Shown: in pieces, positions 58,426 through 64,000 of the stretch
Numbering within the stretch: the stretch's first letter is position 1
How the letters are laid out: each line of letters begins with the position of its first letter
NCBI GenBank assembly: GCA_020348345.1
Contig: CP070748.1
Coordinates: 975,851 to 1,039,850 of the forward strand
Origin: Methanobacteriota archaeon
GTDB lineage: Archaea; Thermoplasmatota; Thermoplasmata; UBA10834
Reading direction: 5' to 3'
Length of the DNA stretch: 64,000 nucleotides
Position numbers and translations under genes: made by a program
Notes under the pieces: model-generated
Databases searched by the model: none
The model's input: the letters and a program-made list of their open reading frames with translations, nothing else
What the model was told of the DNA's origin: nothing

Positions 58426-59574
58426 TCACGCTCCGGACGCAGCGGATTTGCGCTCGGCCTCTCTTCGGAGAGAGGCGTTCAGCACGGAGCTGAAGATGGC
58501 AATCATGATGCCAGTGGCCATCTCGGAGAATATTATGACGAGATCGTAGTCGCTGTACTTCAGGAAGTACTCGAGAGCGTCAACAGAGCCCTGGATTATG
58601 AACCCCGTCGCGAGGACGGACACCATCATGACGATGAACGACCACTTGATCTTCCCCGTCTGCAGAAAGGCAGTGATCGATTTGCCCGACTCATACGCGA
58701 ACACGCCGAAGACGATGAACCACACACATCCTGAAACGAAGACGAGTATGGAGATGGCAAGGCTTCGCTCGTGAGGCAGCAATGCCTCTCGATAGGTCAG
58801 CGCCATGTCGTAGCCTATGAGTATCCCGACAACGGCGAGCACAAGTCCGACGATTGCGAACGGTATGGCGAGGCTGCCCTGTCTGATGGACCTTCTCATG
58901 CGCGTCAGCCTATGACTCGTCCTCTCCGCCCATCGGTATGCCCAGCCAATCAGATAGACTCCCAGCACGACCGCCGTCGCCCCGAGGGCCATCTGAGACA
59001 GCATGCCGATGTCCTTATAGTCTCCTTCGTGGAACTGGACTATCTTGACGATCAGCGACAGAAACCCCCATATGATCAGCACAAGCGACAGCGGGACTAT
59101 CCATTTCCGCCTCATCTTCTCGTCCTGGAGGGTTTTGATGATCATGTAGTAGGTTCCTTCTATACTCCTGCTCTGTTTGACGTAAACCCTCTTGACGGAG
59201 TCGACCTTGACGCGCGATGAGATGACCGGGTATATCGCCTCGTCCTCTGCGCCATCGCTGACCAGAATCGCGCGGTCGGGCTTGACGACCTCGAGCACGT
59301 TCTCCAGCTGTGTGGTCAGTATGAGGTCTGATTGGAATCCGACGTGTGTGTCGCCGGATATTGTGGCGATCTCGGCGTCCATGCCTCTCTTTACTAGATC
59401 GTCATAGAGCTGGAGACCTGACAGAATCGTGTTCGCGTCGACCTCTTCGGGATCCGCCAATCCCAGAGCCATGCTAGCGTTGAGATTCTCCTCGCGGCCG
59501 ATGACGGGGCCACTTATGCCCGTCTTCGTCCCGAGGTCGTCGTCTCTGTCGACGCACAGCACCAACGTCTTCAT
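58426..59574 (-). CDS. DUF373 multi-spanning membrane protein
   Basis: The 382 residues begin with the DUF373 signature (MKTLVLCVDRDDDLG, VIGREENLNASMALGLADPEE), a Rossmann-like soluble domain with a DRAILVSDGAEDEAI strand, followed by seven or eight membrane helices. DUF373 proteins are conserved in archaea with no known function. The ATG at 59574 (MKTLVLCV) fits the family start and has a TCTATAC box about 23 nt upstream (59594-59600), so the ORF reaching 59613 is not used. mptE follows 10 nt downstream. Confidence 0.82.
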   Translation of the reverse strand: MKTLVLCVDRDDDLGTKTGISGPVIGREENLNASMALGLADPEEVDANTILSGLQLYDDLVKRGMDAEIATISGDTHVGFQSDLILTTQLENVLEVVKPDRAILVSDGAEDEAIYPVISSRVKVDSVKRVYVKQSRSIEGTYYMIIKTLQDEKMRRKWIVPLSLVLIIWGFLSLIVKIVQFHEGDYKDIGMLSQMALGATAVVLGVYLIGWAYRWAERTSHRLTRMRRSIRQGSLAIPFAIVGLVLAVVGILIGYDMALTYREALLPHERSLAISILVFVSGCVWFIVFGVFAYESGKSITAFLQTGKIKWSFIVMMVSVLATGFIIQGSVDALEYFLKYSDYDLVIIFSEMATGIMIAIFSSVLNASLRREAERKSAASGA

Positions 59575-59593
59575 ATCGGGACGAGATAATGGC

Positions 59594-59600
59594 GTATAGA
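59594..59600 (-). promoter_or_regulatory. TATA-like promoter of the DUF373-mptE pair
   Basis: TCTATAC (minus strand) is centred about 23 nt before the ATG at 59574, compatible with a leaderless transcript. Confidence 0.4.
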
Positions 59601-59658
59601 TGTATTTTACCATCGCTGTTCCGCATCTGACCAGTCATTTCGATTCGCTTACAAACTC

Positions 59659-59667
59659 TTATATAAT
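59659..59667 (+). promoter_or_regulatory. TATA-box promoter of the zinc-ribbon gene at 59686
   Basis: TTATATAAT is centred about 23-26 nt before the tandem ATGATG start, typical for a leaderless transcript. Confidence 0.65.
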
Positions 59668-59685
59668 AACCACAGAATTCTCAAT

Positions 59686-60300
59686 ATGATGGGCAAGAAA
59701 TCGAACCGGGCCGAGTCCAAGAAGGAATGCCCGAGTTGTGGACTCGGAGTGACGGAAGAATCTATGATCTGCGAGTTCTGCGGATGGGACTTCGAGGAGG
59801 AAGATGAGTGGATCCTACAAATCGAAAAGCTGGAGCGCGACCTCATGCTCGAGAAGCAACGATTCGAGCCAGGCACGGTCGATCACATGATCGAATCCAC
59901 CCTCAGAACCCCTGCCAAGCAGAAGACGGAACCATCCGCCTCTGCTGATGAGGAGGTGTCGGTGGCAAGTGCTCCCGCCGTGACCGAGCCACCTGAGGAG
60001 CCTTTCGAGGAGCCCGTCCGAGAGCCGCCGAAACGACCCGTAAGAGAGGAAACTCCTGCCCGTACAACTCCACCTGCGGCGCCAAAGGTCAGAAGAGTAA
60101 GGACCGTCAAAACGCCGCCGCCCGAAAGAGTTGAAGAGCCCGCTCAGGCAGCACCCGCCCGTGCCCCGCCGACGAGGACACTGAGGCGTACCAGAACTCC
60201 CGTGCCCGCCCAGGGTGCCCCTGCTGGCAGGACCGAACCGATGGAAGCTCGGGAGCCGCCGGTAAGGAAGACCCGCGTCGTAAGAAAGGTGAAGAAGTAG
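59686..60300 (+). CDS. zinc-ribbon protein with long Pro/Arg-rich tail
   Basis: The 204 residues have one N-terminal zinc ribbon (CPSCGLGVTEESMICEFCG), a short helix (WILQIEKLERDLMLEKQRF), and then about 120 residues rich in Pro, Ala, Glu and Arg with RRVRTVKTPPPER- and TRTLRRTRTPVP-type repeats ending in a basic TRVVRKVKK. The tail looks disordered and RNA- or DNA-binding. No family is recognised beyond the ribbon. It is divergent from the DUF373 gene. Confidence 0.65.
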   Translation: MMGKKSNRAESKKECPSCGLGVTEESMICEFCGWDFEEEDEWILQIEKLERDLMLEKQRFEPGTVDHMIESTLRTPAKQKTEPSASADEEVSVASAPAVTEPPEEPFEEPVREPPKRPVREETPARTTPPAAPKVRRVRTVKTPPPERVEEPAQAAPARAPPTRTLRRTRTPVPAQGAPAGRTEPMEAREPPVRKTRVVRKVKK

Positions 60301-60396
60301 CAGGCTGCGGAACCCAGCGGCAACATGTTGTAATCGTCGCCCAACAGGCTCCAATTCGATAACCGCCTGTGTTAAGTATGATTGATACTCTTAGCG

Positions 60397-61056
60397 ATGA
60401 TGGGTGTGGCGCACTTGCGGATAAGATGGCATGGCCATGCGTGTTTCGAGATTGCTGGCAGCTCGATCGTCGTGACCGATCCGCACGATGGCAAATCGAT
60501 TGGCATACGCCCTCCGAAGGTCGTGGGAGATGTCGTCCTCGTATCGCATGACCACTTTGATCACAACTGTTCGCGCGTGGTGGCCGGGTCAGACACATCG
60601 GTGATCGGAGACGCGGTGATGACCGTCGAGAAAGGCGTCAGAATCGAGGGCATCGAGGGAGCACACGACGAGCAGGACGGAGCCAAGCGAGGCAAGATAG
60701 TCCTCTTCAGGTTCGAGCTGGACGGCGTCTCGTTCTGCCATCTTGGAGACCTCGGTCACATACTCGATGAAGAACAGACCAGTCGACTTGGCGGAACAGA
60801 TTTTCTATTCGTCCCTGTCGGAGACGTCTTCACAATAGGGCCGGAGGCCGCGATGCGCGTAATGGAACAGCTGGGACCAAGGATTGCCGTCCCGATGCAC
60901 TATCGAACTCCGGGACTGTCACTCTCTATACGTCCCGTGGGGGACTTCCTCGAACTGGTAGATGACAGCCGCGTATCGAAAGTCGGCAACGAGGTAGAAT
61001 TCTCGTCTGACGATCTGCCCGAATCAGGAACCGATGTGTGGGTGTTCTCTGAGTGA
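60397..61056 (+). CDS. metallo-beta-lactamase-fold hydrolase (UPF0173-like)
   Basis: The 219 residues carry the MBL motifs: RIRWHGHACFEI near the start, metal site SHDHFDHN, D in LGDLGH and H in PMHYRTPG, the arrangement of UPF0173 and the L-ascorbate-6-phosphate lactonase-like group. The substrate is unknown. The start is one of two adjacent ATGs at 60397 or 60400, with a TTAAGTATG box about 26 nt upstream. It faces the aIF6 gene 8 nt away. Confidence 0.84.
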   Translation: MMGVAHLRIRWHGHACFEIAGSSIVVTDPHDGKSIGIRPPKVVGDVVLVSHDHFDHNCSRVVAGSDTSVIGDAVMTVEKGVRIEGIEGAHDEQDGAKRGKIVLFRFELDGVSFCHLGDLGHILDEEQTSRLGGTDFLFVPVGDVFTIGPEAAMRVMEQLGPRIAVPMHYRTPGLSLSIRPVGDFLELVDDSRVSKVGNEVEFSSDDLPESGTDVWVFSE

Positions 61057-61064
61057 GCTATGGC

Positions 61065-61724
61065 TCAATAGAGTAGCAGTCCGTCCTCAAGTCGTCCCAC
61101 TTCTATCGGCGTCGACCGTCCGCCAACATAGGCGCCCTTGCTGTTGGCAACAGCGCAGGCCCCCAGATAGGGCGTGCCATAGTTGAGCGTCGCAATGGCC
61201 GCTGGGACTCCGAACAATTCGGACAATGCTTTGAGTTCGTCCTCGCCTGTCTTCGGATGGCAAAGAAGTCCCTTTGATGTGACAATGCAGACGGAACCGA
61301 CGGTGTCTATGCCGGCTATGGAGCGTTTCTGCACCTCCACGTCGAGCACGTCCTCAAGCATACGAACCGTGCCCTTTGATGCGGCTGGATGAACGCATGC
61401 AGCCTTGTCATTGACGAGGATGTTGTTTCCGGCGGCGTTGATCCTGTCGGGCAGGTAACCTATATTCAACGACTGTGGCAACCTGTCCACCTCGTGCCCC
61501 TCGGCGAGGTTGGAGAACACTGCCCCGTTGGAGTTCATCGCCACCAGCGACCCAACCACCGTCGATCCGGCGACCGTGGTGAATATGACCTCGACGTCGA
61601 GAACTTCCCTGATGTCATCGATCGACTTCTGCTCCACCGGCTCTGACACCAGTGCGATATCTTCGTTGGCAGCGCAATACACCCCCACGTGGGGGTTGCC
61701 GTTCACATGGCCCAGTCTCAGCAT
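61065..61724 (-). CDS. eif6: translation initiation factor 6 (aIF6)
   Basis: The 219 residues show the aIF6 pentein repeats (GNPHVGVYCAANEDIALV, TVVGSLVAMNSNGAVFS, NNILVNDKAACVHPAAS, DTVGSVCIVTSKGLLCHP). It binds the large ribosomal subunit and prevents premature joining of the 30S. It is the last gene of the S19e-PDCD5-L39e-L31e-aIF6 operon, a conserved archaeal order, and begins 20 nt after L31e. Confidence 0.95.
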   Translation of the reverse strand: MLRLGHVNGNPHVGVYCAANEDIALVSEPVEQKSIDDIREVLDVEVIFTTVAGSTVVGSLVAMNSNGAVFSNLAEGHEVDRLPQSLNIGYLPDRINAAGNNILVNDKAACVHPAASKGTVRMLEDVLDVEVQKRSIAGIDTVGSVCIVTSKGLLCHPKTGEDELKALSELFGVPAAIATLNYGTPYLGACAVANSKGAYVGGRSTPIEVGRLEDGLLLY

Positions 61725-61744
61725 CAGGGCATACTCCGCCGGGC

Positions 61745-62041
61745 TTACTCCTCAGGCAGGGAGACCTCTATGAGCCCGTCCTCGAATCTTATGGCCTTCA
61801 CGCGCACCTTGCTAGGGGGGTTCTCGATGCCGTTCCCCCAGAGGCGTTCGTTGAGCCTGTGGTCAATCCAAACGTCCTTCCTAAGCGATTCGTCCTCGAC
61901 ACCTGAGGAGGATTTCTCGGCCATGTGCCTCCTCACGTATTGCTTTATCTCCTTTATCGCCCTTGGCGCGCGCTTGGTCCTTGGTACCTGCTTCGTCACG
62001 GTCAGAGGCACCGTGAAGATCCTCTCAAGCTCCTCAACCAT
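61745..62041 (-). CDS. rpl31e: 50S ribosomal protein L31e
   Basis: The 98 residues match archaeal L31e (ERIFTVPLTVTKQVPRTKRA, AIKEIKQYVRRHM, DVWIDHRLNERLWGNGIENPPSKVRV, in segments). It sits 9 nt after L39e and 20 nt before aIF6 in the ribosomal operon. Confidence 0.95.
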   Translation of the reverse strand: MVEELERIFTVPLTVTKQVPRTKRAPRAIKEIKQYVRRHMAEKSSSGVEDESLRKDVWIDHRLNERLWGNGIENPPSKVRVKAIRFEDGLIEVSLPEE

Positions 62042-62050
62042 TCCTATCCC

Positions 62051-62206
62051 TCACACCTTGAGCCTGTTCCGACGCCAGTGTCGCCTCTTAGGGTGACGCA
62101 CGAATCTCCTGTCCGTTCTCATCATAACCCAAGCGGGAACACGTCTGTTGCTGTTGAGGGCTTTCATGAGCCTCATCTTGCGCGCATATGGTTTGTGCCT
62201 GGACAA
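62051..62206 (-). CDS. rpl39e: 50S ribosomal protein L39e
   Basis: A 51-residue basic protein ([20 protein letters not shown], then [20 protein letters not shown] and HWRRNRLKV) with the normal L39e length and the conserved RR.W pattern. The start is TTG, with GGAGATGAT 6-8 nt upstream overlapping the PDCD5 gene end. It is easily missed because of its size and start codon. It lines the peptide exit tunnel. Confidence 0.93.
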   Translation of the reverse strand: MSRHKPYARKMRLMKALNSNRRVPAWVMMRTDRRFVRHPKRRHWRRNRLKV

Positions 62207-62210
62207 ACTA

Positions 62211-62543
62211 TCATCTCCTTTCGATCTTGATCTCCCTCTTGGAGGGCATCACCTTTCGCAGTATCTGTCTGAGAGTGTAGTCGTCTATCTGCTGCGACAG
62301 CCTCCCAGATTGGACAAGCATCAGTAGCTGGTTCTCGACCTGCTCCACGGCGTCCGGGCGCGTCATCCGCAGGTTCGCCAGCCTCTCCCTCGCTTCGGGC
62401 GTGAGTATCTGTCTCATCACGAGCGCCCTCTGGGCCTCGACCTGCTTGGCCTGCTCCTGAGCTGCAACCTCCTGCTGCGCCTTGACCTGCAGTTCCTGCA
62501 GCTTCTTTTGCCGGAGGGCGTCCAATTCATTGTTGTTCGTCAT
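62211..62543 (-). CDS. PDCD5-family DNA-binding protein
   Basis: The 110 residues have the charged N-terminal helix ([19 protein letters not shown], Ala/Gln/Glu-rich) and the conserved core [33 protein letters not shown], then [20 protein letters not shown] of the archaeal PDCD5/TFAR19 family. The ATG at 62543 fits the family start. It sits between S19e and L39e, the usual archaeal place, 12 nt after S19e. Confidence 0.93.
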   Translation of the reverse strand: MTNNNELDALRQKKLQELQVKAQQEVAAQEQAKQVEAQRALVMRQILTPEARERLANLRMTRPDAVEQVENQLLMLVQSGRLSQQIDDYTLRQILRKVMPSKREIKIERR

Positions 62544-62555
62544 ACAGTGAACCAC

Positions 62556-63011
62556 TCAGAGATATTTCGTAAGCTCGGGATTCTTGGCTGCCATCTCCTT
62601 GAGCAGCTCGGTCGACAGGCCATCCACAAGCTTTCGCCCCTTCCCCGAAATGATCCTGCCGCCATCCTTATCCCTCTGAACAAGCTGGCAGTTCTCCAGC
62701 TGTTTCATCGCTGTTCTGGCAATCGCCCTCGAGCCGCGGACCGCCTTGTCCGGCTTCGAACCCCTGTCGGCCTTGCCGCCGAACGCAGCGGCAATCCTGG
62801 TCGTCCCGATCGGACCGTCGATGTATATCTTTCGCAGTACGGCAGCGGACCTGATGAACCACCAGTCGTCTCGGACAGGGCTCTTCTCCCTGTGTCTGCC
62901 AGTCTTAACGAACATCGCCCATGCGGGCGGCTTCAGCGTATCGATCTTCCTCAGCTCCTCAGCTAATCGTGGTACTAGCTTCTCGGCAGGCACGTCGTAA
63001 GCGGTCGCCAT
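62556..63011 (-). CDS. rps19e: 30S ribosomal protein S19e
   Basis: The 151 residues match archaeal S19e (TAYDVPAEKLVPRLAEELRK, WAMFVKTGRHREKSPVRDDWW, RSAAVLRKIYIDGPIGTTRI and ARTAMKQLENCQLVQRD, given as segments). It is first in the operon, behind a strong TATA box about 88 nt upstream, so the leader is about 60 nt. Confidence 0.95.
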   Translation of the reverse strand: MATAYDVPAEKLVPRLAEELRKIDTLKPPAWAMFVKTGRHREKSPVRDDWWFIRSAAVLRKIYIDGPIGTTRIAAAFGGKADRGSKPDKAVRGSRAIARTAMKQLENCQLVQRDKDGGRIISGKGRKLVDGLSTELLKEMAAKNPELTKYL

Positions 63012-63093
63012 CGAACTACCTCAAGGGACATATGACACGTCGGCTATCCTGGCCTGTCGCCAAAACAGCGACAAAACGCGGATAAGCTGCTAC

Positions 63094-63104
63094 TTATATA
63101 TAAA
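63094..63104 (-). promoter_or_regulatory. TATA-box promoter of the rps19e-PDCD5-rpl39e-rpl31e-eif6 operon
   Basis: TTTATATATAA on the minus strand is the strongest TATA box seen in the window, centred about 88 nt before the S19e ATG. Confidence 0.7.
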
Positions 63105-63176
63105 TGCGCCGCCAGCGGCTGAGGACCAGCCGACACCCCCCAGGGCCAAGCTGGAAGAGGGCAGTCGTGTCATACC

Positions 63177-63184
63177 CTTTTATC
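63177..63184 (+). promoter_or_regulatory. TATA-box promoter of ubiX
   Basis: CTTTTATC is centred about 26 nt before the ATG at 63207, predicting a leaderless transcript. Confidence 0.55.
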
Positions 63185-63206
63185 TGAGCGCGCACATTGA
63201 CCGCTC

Positions 63207-63770
63207 ATGCGAATCGTCGTCGGAATCTCCGGCGCCTCAGGAATCAGATATGGCGTTCGCCTGATTGAGTCCCTTTCATGCGAGAGCCTACTGATCATGT
63301 CATCCGAAGCTATGCGGATGTGCAAGGAAGAGACAGGCATGAGCGTGGATGAGGTGTTCTCCAAGGCGGAGAAGGGCTGGAGGAACGACGACCTCTTCTC
63401 GCCCCTTGCGTCCGGCTCGACGCGTTTCGATGCAATGGTGATATGCCCGTGCAGCACGTCGACGATGTCCAAGGTGGCTTGTGGGATCGCCGATAATCTG
63501 CTGACGAGAACAGCGGCGGTGGCGCTCAAGGAGCGAAGGCGGCTTGTCGTCGTCCTCAGGGAGACGCCGCTGTCCACCATCCATCTCCGAAACATGCTGA
63601 CTCTGTCGGAGGCAGGCGCGACCGTGATGCCAGCATGCCCAGCGTTCTATCCCAAGCCTGACACGGTCGACGACATGGTGGACTTCGTCGTCGGGAGAGT
63701 GCTGGACCAGCTGGACTTGGACCACGATCTGTACAGGAGATGGAGCGACTCGGACGGCGATTACAGATAG
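63207..63770 (+). CDS. ubiX: flavin prenyltransferase UbiX
   Basis: The 187 residues match UbiX: GISGASGIRYGVRLIE (FMN phosphate loop), PCSTSTMSKVACGIADNLLTRTA, and the RLVVVLRETPLSTIHLRNM and PAFYPKP loops. The enzyme makes prenyl-FMN for UbiD decarboxylases. In archaea this includes decarboxylation of trans-anhydromevalonate-5-phosphate, so UbiX connects to the phosphomevalonate dehydratase at 19.8-21.8 kb. No UbiD gene lies in the window. It overlaps the convergent DUF835 gene by 10 nt. Confidence 0.93.
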   Translation: MRIVVGISGASGIRYGVRLIESLSCESLLIMSSEAMRMCKEETGMSVDEVFSKAEKGWRNDDLFSPLASGSTRFDAMVICPCSTSTMSKVACGIADNLLTRTAAVALKERRRLVVVLRETPLSTIHLRNMLTLSEAGATVMPACPAFYPKPDTVDDMVDFVVGRVLDQLDLDHDLYRRWSDSDGDYR

Positions 63771-64000
63771 TCGTGTATCTCGTCGAACTCGTCGCTCAGT
63801 CCTTTGAACTGCTCCTCCTCCATGCTGGACTTGTCCGCATGCATCAGAATAGTGGAGCCATGTATTGCTGCGAGATCGTTTATGCGGCGCACATAAGCGA
63901 GGACCTTGTCAAAGCCGCTCAGCTCTATGAGGGTCGCAAGGCCGTCGATCATCAGCCCCGCACGCTTCGTCGTCATGAGGAATGTGGATGCCGTCTCCAT
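63761..64000 (-). CDS. DUF835-family protein, 5' part cut by window edge
   Basis: The C-terminal 79 residues (RAGLMIDGLATLIELSGFD, then KVLAYVRRINDLAAIHGST and ILMHADKSSMEEEQFKGLSD) match the C-terminal half of DUF835. The frame is open to the window edge, so the N-terminus, which often carries a sensor or other domain, is missing. The same domain sits on the tail of isoleucyl-tRNA synthetase in this window. KaiC/Rad55-like proteins end in a similar way and are an alternative. Confidence 0.6.
   Translation of the reverse strand: METASTFLMTTKRAGLMIDGLATLIELSGFDKVLAYVRRINDLAAIHGSTILMHADKSSMEEEQFKGLSDEFDEIHDYL

Noticed and set aside
1-64000. CRISPR arrays, insertion sequences, toxin-antitoxin or defence genes
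   Set aside because: I saw no regularly spaced repeats, transposase motifs or recognised defence domains.

Overview
The window comes from an archaeon, most likely a member of the Thermoplasmatota. That placement is an inference. Direct evidence for Archaea is the Rpo7-Spt4-dephospho-CoA kinase-S24e-S27ae block, the S19e-PDCD5-L39e-L31e-aIF6 block, SRP54, FEN1, TrmY, MptE and a 7S (SRP) RNA, all preceded by TATA-box promoters. Several families (DUF835, MEDS sensors, winged helices with the motif IPxAACYRRI) are ones I associate with that phylum. Many genes have their TATA box only 20-30 nt upstream of the start codon, so leaderless mRNAs look common; other genes carry GGAGG/GGTGA Shine-Dalgarno sites. 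I saw no insertion sequence, prophage or CRISPR array.

Region 1 (1-11 kb) looks catabolic. It holds a thiolase-fold protein cut by the window edge, its DUF35 partner, a two-subunit CoA-transferase, a class III aminotransferase, an N-acyl-D-amino-acid deacylase, an M20 peptidase, a DmpA-type aminopeptidase and the two ATPases of an oligopeptide ABC importer. The permeases and binding protein of an importer of the same type lie 37-42 kb away (48.4-53.2 kb). Together they suggest uptake and fermentation-style use of peptides, perhaps including D- or beta-amino acids.

Region 2 (11-28.5 kb) carries housekeeping genes: RNase Z, an MFS transporter, ribulose-phosphate 3-epimerase, FEN1, a very long isoleucyl-tRNA synthetase, both subunits of phosphomevalonate dehydratase (archaeal mevalonate pathway), a DMT exporter, the Rpo7/Spt4/ribosomal block, a proton-pumping pyrophosphatase and two stand-alone Lrp-type ligand domains.

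Region 3 (28.5-48.5 kb) mixes coiled-coil and zinc-ribbon proteins, a secreted clostripain-type protease, SRP54-TrmY, purB, tRNA-Ala(CGC), a heme catalase, a MEDS sensor kinase, a 1053-residue beta-helix surface protein, two double-GNAT acetyltransferases and a cation/proton antiporter. A compact structured RNA candidate lies just upstream of srp54.

Region 4 (48.5-64 kb) has the Opp permeases and binding protein, the 7S RNA gene, an AIR-synthase-like protein, a site-2 protease, MptE, a DUF373 membrane protein, a metallo-beta-lactamase-fold protein, the second ribosomal block, flavin prenyltransferase UbiX and a DUF835 protein cut by the right edge.

The most unusual items are (i) the isoleucyl-tRNA synthetase carrying two helix-hairpin-helix modules and a DUF835 domain at its C-terminus, (ii) the phosphomevalonate dehydratase small subunit fused to a Nudix hydrolase and apparently started from a non-AUG codon, (iii) the small hairpin RNA candidate before srp54, and (iv) the thiolase-fold protein that seems to have lost its catalytic residues.
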